DNA from: Reticulascus tulasneorum
Taxonomy: Eukaryota; Ascomycota; Sordariomycetes; Glomerellales; Reticulascaceae
Assembly (NCBI GenBank): GCA_001557505.1
Contig: LSAX01000002.1
Coordinates: forward strand, 4,464,001-4,528,000
Reading direction: 5' to 3'
DNA length: 64,000 bases
Shown here piece by piece: positions 55,940 through 64,000 of the stretch. The notes beneath the pieces were generated by a model. That model worked only from the letters and a program-made list of their open reading frames with translations, did not search any database and was not told the origin of the DNA. The position numbers and the translations under genes were made by a program. Position 1 is the stretch's first letter; the number at the start of each line of letters is the position of its first letter.

Positions 55940-56432
55940 TTGATAACTTTCCAATAATCAGGAACCACGGTGGAAAACCCGCAAAACAATTGACTGCCAC
56001 TAGGTTTTGCTTGAGGGAACAACCATGTCTTCCTGCCGCGTGGATTTCTAATTATGTCTACATTCATGTGTCATATGACAAGCTCTTTTCAATGATGTTT
56101 GCTGGTAGAAGTGTTTCTATCTTCTGGATAAGTGGGGCAAGTGATTGATTTGGATGGAAAACGGGGCTTCGGCTCGTTTTCACTGGCATGCCCCAGGGAT
56201 CCTGTTGACTTTGATCATAGGATCATCGCGACAAATATCTGCTTAGCCTGGTTACATTCCGCACCAACCCATCAGGCTATTGGTTAACAGCTTCTCCCAC
56301 AGGAATTTTATATACTCTTAAACAAGACTCTCCTCTTTAGACCCTTTGAAACCACCCGTTCTATTTATTATCATTCTGCTAGTGGATTCCACTTCATTCA
56401 ATCTGCGATTCACGGTTGCAGTGGAAGTCACG
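55940..56432. other. Intergenic, promoter of the secreted protein
   Basis: No gene. A TATA-like TTTATATAC is present near 56308, about 125 bp before the next start codon. Confidence 0.5.
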
Positions 56433-57236
56433 ATGAGACCCAATATTGTTCTATGCGTTGTTGGACTCCTCGCCCTTGGGGCCATATCTGCCCCCCTACA
56501 TCCGCTGTCAAGCACGGTGGAAAAGCAAACTCTAGACGCTTCAAGTGAGACTGTGTCCGTGGACGTCCGGATCACACGTGGTGGCATAGATGTGGCTAAA
56601 CTTACTCCCACCGCTGTCGTTGCGGTACCCATTTCTAGAGACAAACGTCCTGCGCCTTGGGGCTCCAAGCCTAATCTCGTTCAGAAGGAGAAATTCATAG
56701 CACGCGATTCTCAATCTCGGGTCACCACCACTGTTGAATCCACCATTACAGCTGAGGTGACTGAGACAAAAGTTGTTACTGTCACCGGTACCGCTATCAC
56801 AGAAGCCACCGGACATAAGTTTGTTCCACCTTATTTCAAGCCGATTACCGACAATCAGGGCACTGGTCTCCGCAACCGTCTTCGTCCAGCCCGGCCAGCC
56901 GACGCACCACCTTATGGTCGCAGACGGATTGGCCCCCGAGCGATGCGCTCTTGGGCATTCTCGAAAACCCCGACCTCTTTTGGGGTATCTGCAGCCGACT
57001 GGGATACGCTTTGGTATCCAGCACCAGAGCATGGGCATCCGACGGAATGGCACTACAAAGTGGGCAACGCAGAGAACCGCGAGAAGAAATGCTACATCCC
57101 TTGCAGGCGTGAGGCTGCTAGACGACAGGATCTTTTCCAAGACCCGGCGGACCTGTGCGCTAGATACTGCAAACATCGGCCTGATAAGTGGGCTGATAAC
57201 CCATATCCATCTGGCTACGGGCCAGATCCGTGGTGA
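56433..57236 (+). CDS. Secreted protein of unknown function
   Basis: A single exon of 267 residues. The ATG at 56433 begins a signal peptide (MRPNIVLCVVGLLALGAISA); the frame is open upstream, but the earlier methionine gives a poorer leader. A possible Kex2 site (ISRDKR followed by PAPW) lies near residue 76. A Thr/Val-rich stretch follows (TTVESTITAEVTETKVVTVT). The C-terminal part has four cysteines in CYIPCRREAARRQ and CARYCKHRP and is rich in Trp, Tyr and Pro. The rest is basic. No domain was recognised. It may be an effector or a wall protein. Confidence 0.7.
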   Translation: MRPNIVLCVVGLLALGAISAPLHPLSSTVEKQTLDASSETVSVDVRITRGGIDVAKLTPTAVVAVPISRDKRPAPWGSKPNLVQKEKFIARDSQSRVTTTVESTITAEVTETKVVTVTGTAITEATGHKFVPPYFKPITDNQGTGLRNRLRPARPADAPPYGRRRIGPRAMRSWAFSKTPTSFGVSAADWDTLWYPAPEHGHPTEWHYKVGNAENREKKCYIPCRREAARRQDLFQDPADLCARYCKHRPDKWADNPYPSGYGPDPW

Positions 57237-57533
57237 CTGCAGGCATGCACGACAGTGCGTTTGAAGAATGAATCTAGATATCGCGACGTGAGACGCTAGG
57301 ACTAGAGCAATATCAGGGGCTGTGATATCGAGAATCCGGTTTGACTTGCAGAGACATGGATGTCATTGAGCAAAGTAAAGACAGCAAAATAGTGCCTTGA
57401 GATCCTGGCGGTCACTAGAGTTCCAATATTAAATTTGCGCTTCAAAGCCTTACATCTATATTCTACAGCAGCAGCCTAGTTGTAATAGTGTTCGTGAGGC
57501 GAGGCGCGTGGACCATCATCGTCCAGTTGGCAA

Positions 57534-58526
57534 TCAAGCAGCACGCGATATCCGAACTCGCTCCTCCCATCCCTTGACAAACTCCAAGTCTCTATCGTGC
57601 TGTTCGTCAGGCATATACATCCATCTCCCTTCCTCGCCATTCCAGCTTCGGTTCGGTACGTATGTCTCCAGCATATAATAGTTATCTCGATGGAATGGGA
57701 AGTCCAAAGTAGGCGGCCCGCTCCTTTCTAGAAATGCATCTGTTTCGGCAGCTTCGTCCTCCCTGGTCATGCGGAACCTTGCTCTCTTGTTCCCCTTGTT
57801 TTGGCTATGACGACGAATTGAGTTGGTTGTAGATTTGAGGTGTGACTCCAGTACGCAGGCGTGCCATAATGGATGATGTAGCGCCTTGAGTACAACAGCT
57901 TCGTTTGCAGAGACAAGTTCCTGGTTCCACATTGGAAATAGACCTCTTGGAATGAAAGGCAGTGGTTGGCCTGCATCCAGGTCTTTTTGCCAGTGCACAA
58001 AGTCGATGACAACACATAATGAGTTCCACCGGAGTACGCAGGTCAAGCAGGTGCAGATGAAGGATGGGTCCGGCGGTTTGACATGTTGATACGGTTTCCT
58101 ATGAATGGCAAATATTTCTTGTCGCTCTTCGCTTAAAAGTGAGGCATGAAGTGACTCCTCGACATTTATCAGAAATACTGGGGGTCGGAAGCACTTGTCG
58201 AGGCATGGGTAGCGCCATCGGACAATGTTCTGGGCCAGGAGCTCCTCCTCCTGGTCAATAAAATCCCGAAGCGACCTACTCGTGCGTGACAGTCTGATCA
58301 AGTCGCTTGGACGAAGAAACGAAAAGATGTCAATGACGAGCTCGTAGGGAAGATGAGATAGGCCTCGAACGAGAGGCGGGGATTTGGTCAGCTTCTTTTG
58401 CTGTTTCTTCCGCTGCCGTTCAACCCGCCGGGAATGAATAATAAGCTTCCCGTCAGCAGTAACTCTCTCCTCTTCCACTGCCAGACTTTCTGGGACGGAA
58501 TCTTCCTCTTGCTGCGCGTCAGGCAT
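57534..58526 (-). CDS. F-box protein
   Basis: A single exon of 330 residues. After a charged N-terminus with a Lys/Arg run (RRVERQRKKQQKKLTK), an F-box lies at about residues 57-100: LSHLPYELVIDIFSFLRPSDLIRLSRTSRSLRDFI. The rest contains CTCLTCVLRW and many aromatic residues with no repeat domain visible. F-box proteins bind Skp1 and select substrates for SCF ubiquitin ligases. The substrate is unknown. It is intronless, with no signal peptide. Confidence 0.85.
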   Translation of the reverse strand: MPDAQQEEDSVPESLAVEEERVTADGKLIIHSRRVERQRKKQQKKLTKSPPLVRGLSHLPYELVIDIFSFLRPSDLIRLSRTSRSLRDFIDQEEELLAQNIVRWRYPCLDKCFRPPVFLINVEESLHASLLSEERQEIFAIHRKPYQHVKPPDPSFICTCLTCVLRWNSLCVVIDFVHWQKDLDAGQPLPFIPRGLFPMWNQELVSANEAVVLKALHHPLWHACVLESHLKSTTNSIRRHSQNKGNKRARFRMTREDEAAETDAFLERSGPPTLDFPFHRDNYYMLETYVPNRSWNGEEGRWMYMPDEQHDRDLEFVKGWEERVRISRAA

Positions 58527-58772
58527 TGGAGCTGGGTGAAGAAATTTTGCTTCGGGGGTTGGCTGATGAATGTGGCAACCTTAATAATTGAGAATGACAA
58601 GGCAGGCAGCGACCCCACCATAGCGATGACGTTAGAATTTGTATGGCATGATTAGTCAGACATTATTTACAGCAGCGCCTGGTCTAATAAGTAGATTTCG
58701 AAATCCCGCTAACCGCAACCCCATAAAGGCATTCAATCAAGGGCCACCATCAGCCAGATTTGTCTCTACCCC

Positions 58773-60963
58773 TTAGGCTCCGGGGATAGATATGCTCCAA
58801 GCCTGATCTTTGTTAGGAATTGATTCGCGAAATGGTTCACTAACCGAGGACGATTGCACATACCCGATGATCACATAACAAGCACACATCAATGCTCCCT
58901 TCAAACCGCTGGTCCTCGGCGTGCTGCTCCCGTCGTTCAGAATCAGCAAGTTCACCAGGAGAGCCGTTCCCACAAGCGTTGCCATCTCGAAAAAATTGAA
59001 TGTTAGGGCTAGGTTACGACCCAAGATCCACCCTGCGATGACTGTCAATGGTGCCACGCAGAGTGCAATCTGAATGGAGGATCCAACGGCAACGGCAATG
59101 CCAAGATCCAGCTTGTCTTTGGCCGCGACCCTCACAACGGTAACGTACTCGGCAATGTTGCCAGCGATCGGAAGGATGATTAAGCCAATGACGGATTCCG
59201 ATAGGTGGCCCTGATGCGTCACTTCGTCGATCGTGCTGACGAGGAATTCGGCACACATGGACATGAAAAGTGAAGTGGCGGCCAACACAACCACAGAAGC
59301 AACTTTGTCGCCCATTGACCTCCGAGGCACTTTCTGCTCATAGCCTATCATGTCCAGACTCGTGCGGCTATCTCGCAATATTGGAAGAGTTGCCAAGCCG
59401 GATCGCATCAAGCCTCGCCTGTCTCCCACTGCCAATGAGGAATCCCGACTCAGATGTCCTCGTCCAGAACCGAGTGACACGGAGCGAGAATGCCCCCGCG
59501 GTCGACTGAAGGACTGATAAGAGCTGGGCCGACTGCCGACAGTGTCAATGTCTTGACTTTTGCGTCCCCGGTCTTCTATGTTATCCTCATCGTCATCGTC
59601 ATCGGTCTCGGACGCGTTGGTGGCGATACTACCCAGCTCGATCCGATTGGGCGTCTTATAAGTCGCACTTCCAAGTGGATTCTCCGCACCTTCGTCGGCG
59701 AAACGAATAGTGCGGGGAGGAAGTACGGGCGAACCGACGGTATAGTTCCGAACGAGTTCTTGAACCTCCTGTGGGTCTACCGTCGTACTGTGACGGCTCT
59801 CGGCGTCGAAGCTTTCTGCATCGATATCTTCAAGAACAAATGGGTGTGTCCTCAGCTCGTGCACAAAATACAAAACATAAATCAGCAACACCATCAAAGC
59901 CGATATTCTACTCATTTTCAGAATTGCCTCGTCAGCCCCATCGGCGTGGTCAAAGGTGAAATTGAAGGCCGTCTGTCATCGATAAGCGCATTGCAAGGAA
60001 ATGCTTGATTATGAGACAGCTTACCGGCATTAAGAAGACGAACACGGATACAAAGAGGAGACACGCCAAAAGCTGCGTCTCTGCTGTGTTATATATTGGC
60101 TCGCGGTCGGACCGCCCAGTGGCAAGAAGAGCAGAGCCGAGAATCAACAGGAGGTTCACCAGGATCGATCCGAGAATCGATGTCTGGACTATTCGGATCT
60201 GATCATTGACAAGGGCAACACTTATCCAGTCAGCGCGGCTGTGCTCCAAGGTGGTCCTACTTCAACTCACACGCTTCGAAGAAGGTTAGCAATGCAGTTT
60301 GGCGTGAGAGGACGCTTCTCGGGTGCTCACAATAGTATCAACTCAACGAGGTTGCCCAAACTTATGTTCAGCAGCGCCCCAATCGTATCTCCGGCATCGC
60401 TAGCGATTCCCTCCGTCGCATCAGAGAGTAACGATGACAGCGGTACAATAGCGATCACATTGGAGGCGAAAATTAGAAGTGGGCCCATGTCGAGCACATA
60501 GGTTCCGATGCCGATGGGGACGAAGATGAGTAGACCATTCAGCCACGACGACAGCAACATGGTTCGCAGAGCACGTATGAAGGAAGCTACTCCCCCGAGG
60601 CGCGCTCGGTCATCTCTTTCATCAGATAACAGATGCTCGGCAAGGGAGCCTGTGTCTGCCTCGTGGTCACGCGACCAGATCGTTCGAATTCGTTGGAAGC
60701 CATCTAGCTGGCATGTGTTAGACCGCTCCAAGTTGGCCTTTAATTTTGCGTATGCGCAGCTGACCTCTGACATGAGAGCTCACGAGTGCCCCGAACCCGT
60801 GGACCGTGTGTGCTCTGTGCTCTTCGGGTGTGTCGACAACAAAGGAGAGCGCGTCCGCTGAGTACCGAAGATCGGGAAGGTCATCTTCAGGTTCGCTCGA
60901 ACTGTACACGGCGTAATCATCGATTGAACCAGCAGGGGAGAGGCCCGCAGGTGCCGTATCCAT
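58773..60963 (-). CDS. Vacuolar-type Ca2+/H+ antiporter (CAX/Vcx1 family)
   Basis: Four minus-strand exons: 60963-60784, 60707-60331, about 60220-60025 and 59972-58773, giving about 650 residues. The acceptor of the third exon is uncertain; AGs at 60221, 60239 and further upstream all keep the frame. Both CAX signature repeats are visible: SDATEGIASDAGDTIGALLN leading to GNLVELIL, and PIAGNIAEYVTVV followed by VAVGSSIQIALCVAP. About 11 membrane helices are expected. The long central loop is acidic (ETDDDDDEDNIED) and serine-rich, as in filamentous fungal members. The long hydrophilic N-terminus may be autoinhibitory. It moves Ca2+ into the vacuole in exchange for protons. Confidence 0.9.
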
Positions 60964-62153
60964 TAAAATGACACGGTAGTCCGGCAACAAACACCTTTGG
61001 TATTTCAAAATGGCAGAAAGGCGTGAAAATAGAAAGGAGAAAGGTATCACGAGGGTGGCGTTGCAGATTCAACGGGGATAGCAAACACTGTAGAAGACTG
61101 GCCATACTACGTAGCAGTTACTAACCATATTACGAGCCCAAAGCCCCCTTTCCTGAACCGCGAAACAGACCATGAGGGATTTTTTCTCCAGGCAAAGACG
61201 TGAAGTTGTGCTACGCTGGTTTGGGAAATACTGGAGATTTTCTGCTTCGTATTTCGTTAACTGTTCTCCTCGCAAATCGGTGAGGTGGACTGCTTACCGC
61301 GACATCTCAACCCTCTCCCGATCGGACCGGTTGTTGTTCTGCGGGCGCTCTGGGCAGTTCTGGGTAGGGTATCCACTTGGTTCAACAGCCAACGGGCATG
61401 ACAGCCGTTGGCAATCCGGGCCAGGGTCAATCCTCAACGGCAACAAACACGAATTTATCACGGTTTGGCGCCCTAACCCTGAGCACATCAGCACTACGAG
61501 ATCACTACCCGTCGCCTACCAGATCTCAAACCCGTCTAGGGCTCGCGGAGTGGATGCCGCTAGCACCAGTACCAGACATGTCAAATGACGTTGCTTCGTT
61601 TATTATGAGGGAATATTACCAATAGCTACCGGTAACAAGAGCTCGCAGGAGGGCTGTGCTTGAAGCTCCACGAGCTCCAGCTTTTCGGTCATTTGAAGCC
61701 GGACCCCGAATATTTCCAGTTCGGGCTAATGCACCCCGCTTTGCAGGCGGCCTCCTACACGGAGTGAAAAAGGGGGCAAGCTATGGCTTGAACTTGCAAA
61801 TACTCAACGGAGATGGAGCACCGCTATATTTAAGGTCAAGAAGTGTAAAGTGATCTTCTCAGTCTCACTGTATGTACATCCCACAACCAATGTTATATCA
61901 GTTCTGGTTAGCAAAGGATGGCCCAGTCGTGCGCGTGACTCCCACATTCTTGTTAGGTGACCCCCTAATTAAAACACACAGTATTCGTATAGCCCAGACC
62001 ATTAATGACGATGCCTCAGCCCGTCGAGCTCCCAAATCATTCCCCCATATCACGTTTCCTGCTCGCACGTCGGCCGAGAAATGGTGTATTCTCTTTTTTC
62101 GCGAGACTTCGACACTGCTATATACTTCCAGCGCTTGATGTGGAGTTCCGCTA
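60964..62153. other. Intergenic region of 1.2 kb
   Basis: No supported gene. Open frames of 60-140 codons show no domain. Confidence 0.5.
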
Positions 62154-63590
62154 TCATCTCCGCCCCAAGCTCCAAAATGATCGCCTTTTCCCTTCCTTTC
62201 CCTTCGAGATAACTTCTTTTTGCGTATCACTTTGTTTTGCGCTCTGCGCTTCTGCCGCGGCCAGCACATACTCCTCATCCTCCTCTACGACTGTCGACTC
62301 ATCCTCATGGTCGCGCGGAAGTCCCCTCTCGTTGAGCCAGCTCTCTATCAGCCACACCTTCTCATCCCCCTTGCGCTTGGCCATCGCCAGAGGTGTCACA
62401 CCATGTACGTCCGCCACCATTTTTGCTCCACGGTCAAGTAGAATCTTGACGATCTCCGCATCGCCAAACTGAATAGCTATATGAAGCGCCAAAGGATTTC
62501 TTGGGCCGGCTATAGTCGGCCGGCGATAGTTGACCAGGTTAGGATCCAGGCCTCTGTCAAGCATTAGCGCCACCATGGCAGCACGACCCGGAGCCTGCGC
62601 TGCGGCTGGCAGCATATGGCACGCTTGCCTCTTTGAAATGGTTGATATCGGAATTGAGCTGAGAGCATACTCCATCAGCTCTGGCGTGCCATGTGCCGCG
62701 ATGGACTCCAACGCTTGCGCTTTGCTTCCCCTCGACGCGAACATGCCTACTTGTAGAAGCGTGTCGAATAGCTCCCTTGCACCCTGCTCGTCCGGCTCTG
62801 CTCGCCTGCCTTTCTGGTAGCCGAGACTTTGCAGGCCACGCACCTCGGGCTTGCGCCAACCGCCGCGGATGAGCGCCGCCTCAACATCGCGGCGTAGAAA
62901 GGGGCCACCGTTGCCGCCCTCCGCGATCCAACGGCGCAGAGACAAGGTCTCCCCCGCTGTTCCAGGCGGGCCGGTTGAAGCGAGGTGCTTGATGAGGTCC
63001 TCGTGCCCTGTGGTCGGGCGCGATTGGTGCAGCTCCCAAATGCGGTGGGTTATGAGGAAAAGTAGCTCGCGCAGGAGCGGGGAATCGATGGCGGAGATCC
63101 CTGTTTCCACTACCATGACCGAGTTTTGTGTTCTGACGGTTTCGAGGACATTAGGGTCCTGAGAGCGGCAGATATCGAGGAGGCGGAAGAAGTGCGATGC
63201 TAGCCAATAAATCATTCTTCAACTCGAATCGTGTCACGTTGGTGGCCGAATGCCTTTCCAGTGCATAGTTGGGTACGATCGCGGTGCGGTGCCCGCGGAC
63301 ATTAAGCAAGGAGATGACTTACTTATGCCCTTATTCGTGTCAAAAACCAAGTATCGCCTCACATCACCAAAATTGAAGTTTGCATCTGCAAACTCGGTAC
63401 TGATCGTATCTTTTGCAGTCGACCACTTGCGGTTTTTGGCATACCCCCTTTTCACTACTATCGCCTTGTTATCGTCTCTGTATGTGCAGACCTGGTCCTT
63501 GCGAAGCTTCTTGAGAAGCTCGGGTGATGCAACATGGCTGGCGAAGATGACCTGGTCGAGTATTGATTCCGTCAACTGTGTCTGTTCCAT
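62154..63590 (-). CDS. Ankyrin-repeat protein
   Basis: Two minus-strand exons, 63590-63323 and 63199-62154, give 437 residues. Donor GTAAGT and acceptor GGCTAG keep the frame, whereas using the ATG at 63215 as a start would drop the first 90 residues. Exon 1 is helical (LTESILDQVIFASHVASPELLKKLRKD). Ankyrin-like repeats occupy about residues 235-375, the clearest being NPLALHIAIQFGDAEIVKILLDRGAKMVADVHGVTPLAMAKRKGDE-type units. The tail is charged with an acidic run (VVEEDEEYVLAAAEAQ) and ends basic. It is probably a cytosolic or nuclear scaffold. The splice join is inferred. Confidence 0.72.
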
Positions 63591-64000
63591 ACGGATGGTC
63601 TTGCGCAGTTGTCGCCAAAAGTGCCAAGTGAGTCTGGGTTAGCTGGTTAGTTAGATTTCACGGGTACCTGATTGCATTCTGTGTTTCAACCACCAGAATC
63701 GAGAAGAGTCAGCATATGTGGTTAAGTTACCATCGACGGTAATTAATGGCGGCTGCCTGTTGCCTTTATTCAGGTGTGCCCAGCTCAGTTACCCAGTTAG
63801 GAGCCTTCCTAGCCTTACGTAGCATTCATGCACTGTAACCAGCCCGCCAGCCACCTCGCATATAAGTATCTCCCGGCTGGATATTTGTAATCCCTGGTCC
63901 CGTGATGGTCGGGCCAAACTTTTGAGTTTTGGTGGCGAGTTTGCCCTTCGACCTATTAGCCTCGTGGAAGTGATCCTAGAGGGATTGGGGCAGTTTTTAC
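63591..64000. other. Right edge, nothing recognised
   Basis: Promoter side of the ankyrin gene. No other gene is visible before the window ends. Confidence 0.5.

Noticed and set aside
63201..63215. ATG at 63215 as start of the ankyrin protein
   Set aside because: The upstream exon at 63590-63323 joins in frame with a strong GTAAGT donor if the acceptor is just downstream of this ATG.
1..64000. tRNA, rRNA or CRISPR arrays
   Set aside because: Looked for cloverleaf B-box-like words, 5S-like words and regularly spaced repeats; none convincing.

Overview
The window is nuclear DNA of a filamentous ascomycete (Pezizomycotina). Genes are compact and occur on both strands. Most introns are 40-105 nt with GT...AG ends and CTAAC/CTAAT branch sites. 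Fungus-restricted families are present: HET, DUF3176, bZIP-DUF3425, UstYa/DUF3328 and Zn2Cys6 regulators. One transposon copy carries C-to-T changes of the kind made by repeat-induced point mutation (RIP). A Sordariomycete is my best guess, but no marker here proves the class.

Bases 1-35 kb look like an accessory region. It opens with a broken AAA-ATPase gene (117-2052) beside a HET-domain gene (to 5153). A secreted beta-lactamase-fold hydrolase follows (5894-7873), then a hAT-type MITE (8272-8794), a cysteine-rich GPI-anchored protein (8927-9598) and a candidate small secreted protein (11317-11894). Next come a DUF3176 membrane protein (13962-15893), a divergent bZIP-DUF3425 / aldo-keto reductase pair (16282-19292), a large membrane protein (19522-21670) and a second copy of the same MITE (23804-24326). 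The block ends with a large secreted glycosidase-like protein (25410-28223), an unusual S10 carboxypeptidase homologue (29608-31398), a lone UstYa-like oxidase (31946-32899) and an alpha/beta hydrolase (34302-35075). Gene-free stretches of 1-2 kb separate many of these.

From about 36 kb the window becomes housekeeping: FIP1 (mRNA polyadenylation), NUP49 (nuclear pore), RPC31 (RNA polymerase III), an HSM3/PSMD5-like proteasome-assembly candidate, SEC7 (Golgi Arf exchange factor) and LAT1 (pyruvate dehydrogenase E2). These form three head-to-head pairs: FIP1/NUP49, RPC31/HSM3-like and SEC7/LAT1. From 51.5 kb a monocarboxylate-type MFS transporter stands head to head with a Zn2Cys6 regulator. 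Their shared promoter holds a perfect CGG-N3-CCG palindrome just upstream of a TATA box. A secreted protein, an F-box protein, a vacuolar-type Ca2+/H+ antiporter and an ankyrin-repeat protein finish the window.

Exon boundaries were worked out by hand from splice signals, frame continuity and family consensus; uncertain ones are marked. I did not find a clearly new multi-gene system. The strongest leads are the MITE pair with its one-sided RIP pattern, the S10 homologue with altered carboxylate-recognition residues, the orphan UstYa gene, the transporter/regulator operator and the AAA gene that has lost its ATPase core.
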